Positions 17,319-25,385 of a DNA stretch of 64,000 nucleotides are shown piece by piece; position 1 is the first letter of the stretch, and the number at the start of each line of letters is the position of its first letter. The translations under genes and the position numbers were made by a program. Source of the DNA: Dyadobacter sp. LHD-138 (GTDB taxonomy: Bacteria; Bacteroidota; Bacteroidia; Cytophagales; Spirosomataceae); contig NZ_JAVFVU010000008.1 in assembly GCF_030929615.1 (NCBI RefSeq), positions 62,001 to 126,000 of the forward strand, in the 5' to 3' direction. Below the pieces are notes generated by a model. The model was not told the DNA's origin and searched no databases. It was given only the letters and a program-made list of their open reading frames with translations.

Positions 17319-17747
17319 ATGAAAAGCGTTTACATACTTCTGCTAACCAGTCTGGTCCTGTCAGCCTGCCAGAAATCATCTGTTGACAAAAAGGAGGAAG
17401 GCCTTATTCATTATAAGGAAACCGTTGCAATCAATGATGTTCCCAGCGCAACACTGACGTTTTTTGATATTAACGATAGCCGTTGCCCGGAAGGAGCGCA
17501 GTGTATCACTGCCGGAAGCGCAAATATTGATCTGGCTTTGGATGGCGTAACAACGGAAGGCAGAATAACCAAACATGTTAAAATGTGCCTGGGTGATTGT
17601 TTCAACTTCCAGCCCGACACCCTTGACGAAGAATTTGCAGGATTGAAATACCGGTTTATTCTGAAAGCGGTGAACCCATTTCCAAAAGTCAATACTGTAC
17701 CAAACAAACCTGACTATAATATTGCATTGGTTATTGAAAAGAAATAA
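17319..17747 (+). CDS. Putative lipoprotein, tandem paralogue 1
   Basis: The product has a lipoprotein signal ending in the lipobox LSAC, so it is probably attached to a membrane. I prefer the ATG at 17319 because it gives a standard lipoprotein signal (MKSVYILLLTSLVLSAC); an ATG at 17301 would add six residues. The mature part shares with its downstream neighbour the pattern SRCPEGAQC, a CLGDC pair, LKYRFIL and a C-terminal DYNIALVIEK. Four conserved cysteines suggest disulfides. No function is recognised. Confidence 0.82.
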   Translation: MKSVYILLLTSLVLSACQKSSVDKKEEGLIHYKETVAINDVPSATLTFFDINDSRCPEGAQCITAGSANIDLALDGVTTEGRITKHVKMCLGDCFNFQPDTLDEEFAGLKYRFILKAVNPFPKVNTVPNKPDYNIALVIEKK

Positions 17748-17756
17748 ATAGCAAAG

Positions 17757-18200
17757 ATGATGTACAAAACAGCCTGGCTCTTTTTGTTGATAGTCTTTTT
17801 AACATCCTGCAAAACCGAAAAAGTATCGCTGAAAGAAGGCTCCCGGACATTTTATTACCAGCAGCCGGATTTAACGGATCCAAAATCGCAGACACTGGTT
17901 ACTTTGACACAGGTCGAAGATGCCCGTTGTCCTGAAGATGTCAATTGCATTTGGGGCGGATATGTTTCCGTCAACCTGGAATTTGACCTTCGTGGATTAA
18001 AAAAGAAACAGAATTTAAAACTGTGCTTCGGTTGTCCGTCTCCAAAACCCGGCGATACGCCAACACCCGCTGATTCGGATATCAATCTGGAAGGAACAAA
18101 ATATCACTTAACCCTCCAATCCGTCAAACCAAACCCTAACACAAAAACGCCTCCCAAAAAGGAGGACTACGAAGTTATCATTCAAATCGATAAGTTATAG
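17757..18200 (+). CDS. Putative lipoprotein, tandem paralogue 2
   Basis: This 147-residue protein has a signal with the lipobox LTSC and follows the previous gene by 9 bp, so the two are co-transcribed. It repeats the same skeleton: ARCPEDVNC followed by a glycine, CFGC, TKYHLTLQSVKPNPN and DYEVIIQIDK. The pair is probably a tandem duplication. The function is unknown; the short beta-rich form with paired cysteines suggests a small periplasmic sandwich domain. Confidence 0.82.
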   Translation: MMYKTAWLFLLIVFLTSCKTEKVSLKEGSRTFYYQQPDLTDPKSQTLVTLTQVEDARCPEDVNCIWGGYVSVNLEFDLRGLKKKQNLKLCFGCPSPKPGDTPTPADSDINLEGTKYHLTLQSVKPNPNTKTPPKKEDYEVIIQIDKL

Positions 18201-18243
18201 AAAAGGGTTTTATGATGCATAAAAACATCATAAAACCCTTTTT
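18201..18243. terminator. Bidirectional terminator
   Basis: AAAAGGGTTTTATGATG is perfectly mirrored by CATCATAAAACCCTTTT around a short A-rich loop. It lies between the lipoprotein pair and the convergent permease gene. Confidence 0.85.
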
Positions 18244-18259
18244 CTAATTCTTTATCCCC

Positions 18260-19957
18260 TCAATCCTCATTCCCGGCCAGCTTACTCTTTCTGTATCCAT
18301 AACCAAAATAGATCACAAGACCGATTGCAAGCCAAACGACAAAAATGAACCAGTTGGAAGCACCAAGTTCAGTCATTAAGTAAAGATTTGTCAGGATTCC
18401 GGCAACGGGAAGTACCGAAAAATTGTATTTAAAGCTTAATACTGACAAGGTTATCCACGCTATCCAGAATATTATTGTCAGCAGTTTGTGTTCAAAAATT
18501 TCACCTATTGTCAGCGCTTGCCATTCTGCTACAACACTTTGGCCATAAAAAGCCAATCCCAGCATGGCCGCCAACAAACTAAATCCTACCAGAAATTTCC
18601 CGTTGATATAAGGTACCCTAAATTTTGACCGCTCTGAAATTCCGGAATGGTCCAAATAAAGTACCCCGCTGCATACCAGGATAAAAGCGAAAAAAGTACC
18701 GACACTGGTTAAATCCACGAAGAAATCCATTTTGAAAAACAAAGCCGGAATACCTACCACCAAACCGGTTACGATGGTTGCGAACGAAGGCGTCTGATAT
18801 TTCGGGTGAATTTTTGAAAACTTTTTCCATAGCAAACCGTCACGGCTCATGGTCATCCAGATTCTCGGCTGTCCAAGCTGGTAAACCAGTAATGCACTGG
18901 TAATGGCAATAACCGAACTTACGGAAATTAAACCAGCCATGAAATCAAGGCCAATGTTTTGAAACACAAAAGCCAAAGGATCGCTCACATTCAGCTCTTT
19001 ATAATTGACCATACCCGTCAGTACCAGCGTTATCAGTACATACAAAACCGTGCAGATCAACAAACAATAGATCATGGCTTTGGGCATATCCCGCTGCGGA
19101 TCTTTGCATTCTTCCGCCGTTGTAGAAATAGAATCAAAACCAATGAAAGCAAAAAATACGGCGGCAACTCCGCTTAAGACGCCTTTTACACCATTGGGGG
19201 CAAAGGGTGTCCAATTTTCAGGTTTTACATAAAACGCTCCGGCAAAGATTACAAGCAATACCACGCCGATCTTCAAAGCCACCATGATGTTACTCGCCGT
19301 TCTCGATTCGCGGATACCGATGTAAACCAGGCTCGTTACCAAAGCCGTGATTAGTCCGGCAGGAAGGTCAAGAATAAGATGAACCCCGCCAATGACCGGC
19401 GCGATTTCGTAGGCATGGGCGGCCAGTTTTTCGGCTCCGCTTAATGACGCGATACCGCTAGCCTGCAATTTGGCAAAAGCAGCAGCAGCCGAACCCGGAT
19501 CAATGGTAAGATAACCAGGAATGACAATCCCGAAACCTTCCAGCATACTGACAAAGTATTTTGACCAGGAAATAGCCACGACCATGTTGGAAACGGCATA
19601 TTCGAGGATAAGCGCCCAGCCGATAATCCAGGCAAACAATTCCCCAAAAGCGACGTAAGCGTATGTATAGGCACTGCCCGACACAGGCACCGTGCTGGCA
19701 AACTGCGCATAAGAAAGTGCTGTAAAAACACAGGCAATTGCCGTAAAAACAAATAAAAGCGAAACAGCAGGCCCCCCATTATAACTTGCCAGCCCAATGG
19801 TACTGAAAATCCCGGCTCCGACAATGGCCGCAATTCCCAGAGAAACCAGATCACGTACACCCAATATTTTGGCCAAACCGCCACTTTCATTCGCATGCGC
19901 ATCCAACAGGATCTGATCAACTGTTTTTTTACGAAATAGAGAAGCGTTTTTTTTCAT
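18260..19957 (-). CDS. APC-superfamily amino acid permease (cationic amino acid transporter-like)
   Basis: This 565-residue protein is almost entirely hydrophobic, with about 12-14 membrane segments. The APC signature VRDLVSLGIAAIVGAGIFSTIG is at the start (about residues 35-56), and VFFAFIGFDSISTTAEECKDP marks the conserved TM6-loop region. The N-terminal KKTVDQILLDA-like segment and overall length resemble the CAT family (TC 2.A.3.3). It probably imports an amino acid across the inner membrane; specificity is undetermined. It stands as a single gene with a terminator at its 3' end. Confidence 0.93.
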   Translation of the reverse strand: MKKNASLFRKKTVDQILLDAHANESGGLAKILGVRDLVSLGIAAIVGAGIFSTIGLASYNGGPAVSLLFVFTAIACVFTALSYAQFASTVPVSGSAYTYAYVAFGELFAWIIGWALILEYAVSNMVVAISWSKYFVSMLEGFGIVIPGYLTIDPGSAAAAFAKLQASGIASLSGAEKLAAHAYEIAPVIGGVHLILDLPAGLITALVTSLVYIGIRESRTASNIMVALKIGVVLLVIFAGAFYVKPENWTPFAPNGVKGVLSGVAAVFFAFIGFDSISTTAEECKDPQRDMPKAMIYCLLICTVLYVLITLVLTGMVNYKELNVSDPLAFVFQNIGLDFMAGLISVSSVIAITSALLVYQLGQPRIWMTMSRDGLLWKKFSKIHPKYQTPSFATIVTGLVVGIPALFFKMDFFVDLTSVGTFFAFILVCSGVLYLDHSGISERSKFRVPYINGKFLVGFSLLAAMLGLAFYGQSVVAEWQALTIGEIFEHKLLTIIFWIAWITLSVLSFKYNFSVLPVAGILTNLYLMTELGASNWFIFVVWLAIGLVIYFGYGYRKSKLAGNED

Positions 19958-20230
19958 TAGGTTTGAGATTACTGGCGAGTTTTATTCGTTACAAAAAAGC
20001 GAAAATACTGATATTCCTATATCATCATGTTATACGGCCAAAATTTGTTGAATTAATCATCCAATTTCCAGAGATAATTCCTTGTTTTTGGTTATTACAC
20101 GGTCAAATTCAAAACATTTGTTCAGTATCGTCTGGCATTGTATTGAAAGTGATCTTTTTGCAGTTCTGTTCTCACAATTTAACTTTATATTTACTGATAC
20201 TTCCTACCACGCCCCGACTACGTATTCGTT

Positions 20231-21016
20231 ATGAAATGTGTACTGATTTCTCCTCTTATCGTATCCATATTTTTAAATAGTACGCTCGCGCAGACCGTAC
20301 CGTCTTATTCCACCGCGCAGGCATATTCATACAATGACCACCGCCAGCTCAGACCTTTTTCAGAGGCCTATGATCAGCAATTTGGCTCTATTGAAACCGA
20401 CGTGTTCTTACAAAAGGAGATTCTTTATGCCGTCAATAATGCGGTGGATGCGTCTCCGTCCCGCATGTTAAGCAAGTTATACCTGCAACCCGTTTCAGAA
20501 CATTTGGATAGAAATGCGGGACAAATCTATACGCTGTGGGATAACACTTTACAGCTTATTTTTGATTTAAAAACGCCCGCGAAGGAAACATTACCTGCCT
20601 TGATCAAAGAACTTGAAAAATTTAAAAACCTCACAGAGCCGAATGGGACGGTTAAAATCATTATCACTGGAAATATTCCTTCGCCTGATTCATTTGACCA
20701 ATATCCTTCTTATATTAGTTTTGAAGGAGTACCTGATGTGGCCTATACCCCGAAACAACTGACACGTATTGCGCTGATCGGGCAGTCATTTCAAAAATAT
20801 ACCCGTTGGAATGGTGAAGGGCCATTGCCGAAAAATGATCGTCAATCAATCATGAAGGTGATCCAGAAAGTGCATGAGACCGGAAAAAAAATTCGGTTTC
20901 GCGACGCACCGGATAACATCAATACCTGGAAAATAATGATGGGCCTTAAAGTCGATTATCTGGGAACAGGCAAAGTAATACAAATGGGGGATTATCTGCG
21001 TACCGCGCCTCGCTGA
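20231..21016 (+). CDS. Secreted PI-PLC-like phosphodiesterase family protein (AIM6-like)
   Basis: The 261-residue protein has a signal peptide (about 1-20, ending LAQ). The mature part begins YSYNDHRQLRPFSEAYDQQF, then GSIETDVFL, matching the N-terminal active-site strand of the PI-PLC-like/AIM6 group (a His-Asn-Asp opening with an E-x-D pair). It ends with IRFRDAPDNINTWKIMMGL and VDYLGTGK, as in that group. A phosphodiester or glycan substrate is possible, but the family is poorly characterised. It precedes the ethanolamine permease by 78 bp in the same direction; the link to phospholipid headgroup use is only suggestive. Confidence 0.75.
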   Translation: MKCVLISPLIVSIFLNSTLAQTVPSYSTAQAYSYNDHRQLRPFSEAYDQQFGSIETDVFLQKEILYAVNNAVDASPSRMLSKLYLQPVSEHLDRNAGQIYTLWDNTLQLIFDLKTPAKETLPALIKELEKFKNLTEPNGTVKIIITGNIPSPDSFDQYPSYISFEGVPDVAYTPKQLTRIALIGQSFQKYTRWNGEGPLPKNDRQSIMKVIQKVHETGKKIRFRDAPDNINTWKIMMGLKVDYLGTGKVIQMGDYLRTAPR

Positions 21017-21094
21017 TAAATTAAATCCCAATCCAAATAGGCCGAATAACGATTTCAAGAGTAATATTTACAATTCTACCTAAATCATTCGTGC

Positions 21095-22399
21095 ATGTCC
21101 CAAGACCAGGTTGTTGCGCTCAAAAAAGTTTTAAAACCCATACATCTTTGGGCCATTGCAGTAGGACTGGTTATTTCCGGTGAATATTTTGGTTGGAATT
21201 ATGGCTGGGGCGTGTCGGGAACCATTGGTTTTTTAATTGCCACGCTGCTTGTTACGGTCATGTACGTAACCTTTATTTTTAGTTTTACAGAACTGACAAC
21301 ATCCATTCCGCAGGCAGGCGGACCGTTTGCCTATGCCCACAGGGCGTTTGGCTGGTGGGGCGGACTCATTGCAGGTTATGCCACCCTCGTCGAATTTCTC
21401 ATCGCACCGCCGGCCATTGCCTTTGCTTTAGGCAGTTACACGCATTTTCTCTATCCATCTGTTACCGTCCTGGAAATTGCCTTTGCCTGTTATGTGATCT
21501 TTATCGGCATTAACATGCTGGGCATTAAAGAATCTGCTTTATTTTCGTTGGTCGTCACTTTACTGGCCGTTGGCGAACTGCTTTTATATGTTGGTATCAT
21601 CTCTCCGCACTTTTCCTACGAAACCTTTGTCACAGATCCCATGCCCTTTGGCTGGCAGGGCGTATTTGCGGCACTGCCTTTTGCCATCTGGTTTTATCTC
21701 GCCATTGAAGGCGTGGCCATGGTTGCAGAAGAAGTCGAAGATCCCAAACGTACCATCTCGAAAGGTTATATTCTCGGCATACTGACGCTTGTAGTCCTGG
21801 CACTTGCCGTGATGATTTGTACGGGTGGCGTTGCACATTGGAAATTGTTAAGCACCATCGATTACCCCCTGCCTGCAGCACTTGGCATTGTGTTGGGCCG
21901 GGACAATAGCTGGACGCAGCTCTTTGCGAGTTTGGGTCTGTTTGGGCTTGTCGCTTCCTTCCACGGAACCATCATCGGTTATTCCCGCCAGATCTTCGCC
22001 CTGGCACGGAGCGGTTATCTCCCCTCTTTTTTAGGTCAGGTCAATTCCCGTTTTCAAACGCCACACTGGGCGTTGCTGACAGGTGGATTTATTGGCTGTC
22101 TCGCGCTGAGTCTCGGCACGACGGATCAGGTTATTATTTTGGCCGCACTTGGTGCAGTCGTCATGTACATTATCAGCATGGCCGCACTATTTGTTTTACG
22201 AAAAAAGGAACCACTTCTGGATCGTCCTTTTATCGTTCCGGCCTATCCCTATTTCCCCATGATAGCACTTGTTTTATCTGTGGTATGTCTGATTGCTATC
22301 GTTTGGTATAACCTGCTGCTAAGCCTCTGGTTCTTTGGCGGACTAGTCATACTGGTGGCTCTATTTGTTTTAACCGGAAAGTATAAAAATCTAAATTAA
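21095..22399 (+). CDS. APC-family permease, ethanolamine permease-like
   Basis: This 434-residue integral membrane protein has about 12 predicted segments. It begins KPIHLWAIAVGLVISGEYFG, then GWNYGWG, and carries PQAGGPFAYAHRAFG (about 72-86) and AIEGVAMVAEEVEDPKRTI (about 205-223); these segments are close to the ethanolamine permease group of the APC superfamily. No ethanolamine ammonia-lyase genes are present here, so the substrate assignment is by resemblance only. A co-transcribed upstream phosphodiesterase-like gene could release a headgroup for uptake. Confidence 0.85.
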   Translation: MSQDQVVALKKVLKPIHLWAIAVGLVISGEYFGWNYGWGVSGTIGFLIATLLVTVMYVTFIFSFTELTTSIPQAGGPFAYAHRAFGWWGGLIAGYATLVEFLIAPPAIAFALGSYTHFLYPSVTVLEIAFACYVIFIGINMLGIKESALFSLVVTLLAVGELLLYVGIISPHFSYETFVTDPMPFGWQGVFAALPFAIWFYLAIEGVAMVAEEVEDPKRTISKGYILGILTLVVLALAVMICTGGVAHWKLLSTIDYPLPAALGIVLGRDNSWTQLFASLGLFGLVASFHGTIIGYSRQIFALARSGYLPSFLGQVNSRFQTPHWALLTGGFIGCLALSLGTTDQVIILAALGAVVMYIISMAALFVLRKKEPLLDRPFIVPAYPYFPMIALVLSVVCLIAIVWYNLLLSLWFFGGLVILVALFVLTGKYKNLN

Positions 22400-22425
22400 T
22401 AATAGTACTTTACAGTCACCTTTCC

Positions 22426-22498
22426 GACTCCGTAGCTCAGCTGGTAGAGCAACAGACTCTTAATCTGTGGGTCCTGAGTTCGAACCTCAGCGGGGTCA
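22426..22498 (+). tRNA. tRNA-Lys (anticodon CTT)
   Basis: The cloverleaf is complete: acceptor stem GACTCCG/CGGGGTC, D-arm with AGCTCAGCTGGTAGAGC, anticodon stem CAGA/TCTG with loop CTCTTAA (anticodon CTT), variable loop and T-arm CCTGAGTTCGAACCTCAG. The CCA is not encoded. A degraded copy of its 3' part is found at 24291-24332. Confidence 0.97.
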
Positions 22499-22710
22499 CA
22501 TTACAAGATATTATCTAATTATAAATCAATGTCTTATGTAATTTTTCATACATATTGCAGAAACAAGAACCAAAATGGTTAAAAGCCATCTCCGGTTCTA
22601 CACCGGCCTAAAATAGCGTATTATCGCGTCGCAATCAGGTGTTTTTGCTTTTAAGAGGGCGGCCTTTATCGTAATAAGTAATTGATTAGTAGTATTTTGT
22701 GAAAATAATT

Positions 22711-22752
22711 AACCCCGAATAGGTCAAGATTTGACATTATTCGGGGTTTTGC
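22711..22752. terminator. Strong two-part hairpin with T-run downstream of tRNA-Lys
   Basis: AACCCCGAATA pairs with TATTCGGGGTT, and an inner GTCAA-gat-TTGAC continues the stem; TTTT follows. It lies 213 bp after the tRNA and 35 bp before the transposase remnant, so it could end the tRNA transcript or shield the insertion sequence from outside transcription. Confidence 0.7.
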
Positions 22753-22786
22753 TTATCTTAAGGTTACGACACGTTAACATAAGCAC

Positions 22787-23982
22787 ATGCAAATTACTCT
22801 ATTTTCCCCGGATTCGTACAACTCTCCTAAATTGCACATTTTCAAGAATACGGAACTTGGTCGCATTCAGGACTGTATCGATTGGGACGGCTTGACCGAA
22901 CTACTTCCTGAAAAGAAAACATTACGAGGTGCACTTTCCTGGTTGCCACCAAAAGGGTTGTTTGGAATGATGGTTTTGAAGCATTACACAGGCCTGAGTG
23001 ATCAGAAACTACTTGACAGGTTCAACACAGATTGGGGCATGCAGCTATTTTGTGGTATTTTATTGGCTGAAAATGATTCAATTAAAGATAACTCCTTTGT
23101 GTCAAAAGTAAGAAGCTATCTTGGACATCATGTTGATATGCAGGCAGTGCAAACAGTATTGATTTCTGCCTGGAGAAAGGAAATTCCTGATAAAAATGTG
23201 CTTTTGATGGACGCTACCTGTTACGAAGTACATATGCGTTTTCATACTGATGCAAAGATCCTGTGGGAAGCTTGTGAACGGTCCGCCGCCCAGCGGTGGG
23301 TATGGGAAAAGCAGATTCCAGCTCTTTGCGAACTTCATGGAATTCGTCAACCGCGTTCGAAATACAAGGAGCAAAAAAGAAAACAAATGTGTTTAGCGAG
23401 CAGAGAAAAAAGTCTTACAGGAAAACAAGGACTAGAGGGAGTGCGCTACTTAAATTGCTTCTGAAAGGGATTAACGCATATCAACAGCTCCTTAATCAAG
23501 TGAAAGCAAGTGGGTTGACAGACAAGGATGCTACCACTATCAAGACCATTAAAACGGTTTACCAACAGCAGTATCACCATTTTCATTACCCAAAAGTTAA
23601 AATAAAAGAAAGAATTGTCAGTATCCTGGAACATGTTAGTTACAAAGCCTTTAACGAATGTAAGAGGCTTAAAATAAGTACATTGAAACATAGGAATTTA
23701 TTTGGAGGATGCTCTCATTTGGCTGGGGATGCCACAAATGAAAATCGAAAATTTACAACCAAGGAAGCGATCGTTACTAATTTTGTAAGAAAAGGGAGAG
23801 GAAAGGACGATAAGCCTACCAAACAAATTAAAGCATTGCTCAATAAGGAACGATCTACTCGTTTAGAGGGGAGCTTTGGAAACGAAAAGGAGCAATACCT
23901 ACTCAGAAAAATCAAAGCCAGAAACAGAAGTAGTTTGGCTCTTTTTTGGAGTACTTACAGCCAATTCCGTATTAATCGCTAA
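22787..23982 (+). pseudogene. Broken transposase of an IS1182/IS5-like insertion sequence (DUF772 plus DDE domain)
   Basis: Frame one (22787-23464) encodes the N-terminal DUF772-like part (LRGALSWLPPKGLFGMMVLK) and the start of the DDE catalytic domain (LLMDATCYEVHMRF). Frame two (overlapping, to 23982) continues with KKSYRKTRTRG and ends with EGSFGNEKEQYLLRKIKARN, which carries the catalytic glutamate region. The shift lies near the A6 run at about 23405 and requires a -1 step. In intact relatives I recall a longer segment between the VKIKERIVSI and LEHVSYKAFNECKRL parts; here they are directly joined, indicating an internal deletion. Both defects together point to an inactive element. I could not define clear terminal inverted repeats. 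Confidence 0.8.
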
Positions 23983-24459
23983 ACGTCGGCAAAGGCAACA
24001 AGAGCTCAAAAGAGCGGCCTAACTCGGTCTTAAAAATCTAAATTAGCACTCTGCAAACTTGTAAGAGCAGGACAATTTATGTACGATCAAGCACCTTTTT
24101 TTTAAAACATACTAAGATCGCCGGCACATAGTTGAACTATTCCAAGTTTGTACCGGCGATCGAGAAAAATCATAGCTGCGATTTAAGTTGACTCCTGCTA
24201 AAATGTCAACTCTAATCGAATTTTCAAGGTTGCCCTACTTATCATTTAGGACATCAGCCATAAAACAACTGGTTTAATTTCCTCAAATCACCTGGTATAA
24301 AGTTCGAAAATTCACTCAGCGGGGCCACATTAGAATACCATAAACAACTACAAATGAAATATTTATAACATCCCTAATGGATATTTCAGAAGAAAAAACG
24401 ATTTACACGGAAGGCCAAAACACGAAAACTGGATTTCCGAAGAAAAATACCGCACCTTC
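23983..24459. other. Non-coding stretch after the IS remnant, with echoes of upstream sequence
   Basis: No gene is visible. TAAAAATCTAAATTA (about 24028-24042) repeats the end of the ethanolamine permease gene (22384-22398). A 9-bp inverted repeat GATCGCCGG/CCGGCGATC spans 24116-24161. The tRNA-like remnant is at 24291-24332. The stretch looks like decayed duplicated DNA. Confidence 0.5.
24291..24332 (+). repeat. Degenerate copy of the tRNA-Lys 3' end (possible att remnant)
   Basis: The segment CTGGTA, AGTTCGAA and CTCAGCGGGGCCACATTA matches the tRNA-Lys segment CTGGTA...AGTTCGAA, CTCAGCGGGGTCACATTA (22477-22503), with one substitution in the last 18 bases, a 5-bp insertion, and loss of the anticodon arm. 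It continues three bases beyond the mature tRNA end. Confidence 0.7.
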
Positions 24460-25383
24460 TCAAAATTGACTTCCCGTCGTCGCAATAATATCTTTAAATA
24501 ATTCCAAAGTGTGCAGGTGGGCACCTCGGGCATTGAGGTGATTTAAGTCTCTAAGAAAAAAATCACTATGGATTTTTTCTAAAAAAGCTGCCGAATAAAT
24601 CCATTTATTCGTAGCAGGAATGTTTTTATAAATGGGTAACGTTTGACTTCGTTCGCTTGCCTTATCAATTGTTACCGGTAAAATAAATTTCACTTTGATA
24701 TGCTTTTGTTTACCCCTATTAATCACCTTCCTAAGCATCACAAGGTATTTTTGCTGAAAAATAGTTAAATCATTGGAAGTTGATGTCAGGTCATCCTGAG
24801 TGATGATTGAAGAAGTGCCCCCATGAAAATTAAGCTCATCTGCGTAATATTCTATTTCGTTTAAAATTCTTTCTTCATCTGAAAAATGATTTTTTATTTC
24901 CAGTCTAAAATTAAAAAACTGTAAAATCAGCTCATTTAATTCCGCGAATGAAAACCTTAAAGCAAAATGCTTCTTTAATATTTCTAAGGATTCCTCAAAT
25001 GAATAAAAATATTGGTGTTGGTTGGGTGGAGTAATTAATAAATCGGATAATTCTACATAAATCAGACTATTTTTAGGCGAAACTTCAATCAGCTTTTCCG
25101 CTGTTCTGCAATTATACAGAATGCTGGACCTGTTATTTCCCAGGTTGTAAAATTGTCTTACTGAATCAATTTTTTCTAACTGGTCCACTGCTATCCCCAT
25201 CCTCATTCGACTGGAGCCTACGAAAAATATCTTTGGCGACGTCTTCTTATGGCTTTCTGTATATTTCAATAAATTTTGAAAGGGGTCACTACTTGACCTC
25301 GTTTTTATTATTAATGCAGCCATCAATAATATGATAGCCAGCGATATAAACTTGGCGATGGATTTTCTAATACCCTTTTCCAT
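24460..25383 (-). CDS. Membrane-anchored SGNH-hydrolase-fold protein of the ACP-P450-MBOAT operon
   Basis: The 307-residue protein has an uncleaved-looking N-terminal membrane segment (about residues 11-27), so the rest should face the periplasm. SGNH blocks are visible: FFVGSSRMRMG (GSS at 56-58, candidate nucleophile S58), YNLGNN (about 79-84) and DLNHLNARGA (D279-x-x-H282). It starts 2 nt after the MBOAT stop codon, the last gene of a four-gene operon. MBOAT proteins of the DltB, AlgI and PatA type commonly work with an SGNH-fold partner that completes acyl transfer, and the same role is inferred here. A lone esterase is the alternative. Confidence 0.8.
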   Translation of the reverse strand: MEKGIRKSIAKFISLAIILLMAALIIKTRSSSDPFQNLLKYTESHKKTSPKIFFVGSSRMRMGIAVDQLEKIDSVRQFYNLGNNRSSILYNCRTAEKLIEVSPKNSLIYVELSDLLITPPNQHQYFYSFEESLEILKKHFALRFSFAELNELILQFFNFRLEIKNHFSDEERILNEIEYYADELNFHGGTSSIITQDDLTSTSNDLTIFQQKYLVMLRKVINRGKQKHIKVKFILPVTIDKASERSQTLPIYKNIPATNKWIYSAAFLEKIHSDFFLRDLNHLNARGAHLHTLELFKDIIATTGSQF

Positions 25384-25385
25384 TG

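Noticed and set aside
19441..19920. A 159-codon minus-strand frame within the amino acid permease gene
   Set aside because: It is a shadow of the permease in another frame on the same strand; the permease frame has intact APC motifs throughout.
23372..23410. Programmed -1 frameshift in the IS transposase
   Set aside because: The A6G runs are not in the phase expected for a classic slippery site, and the second half of the gene also has an internal deletion, so simple decay fits better.
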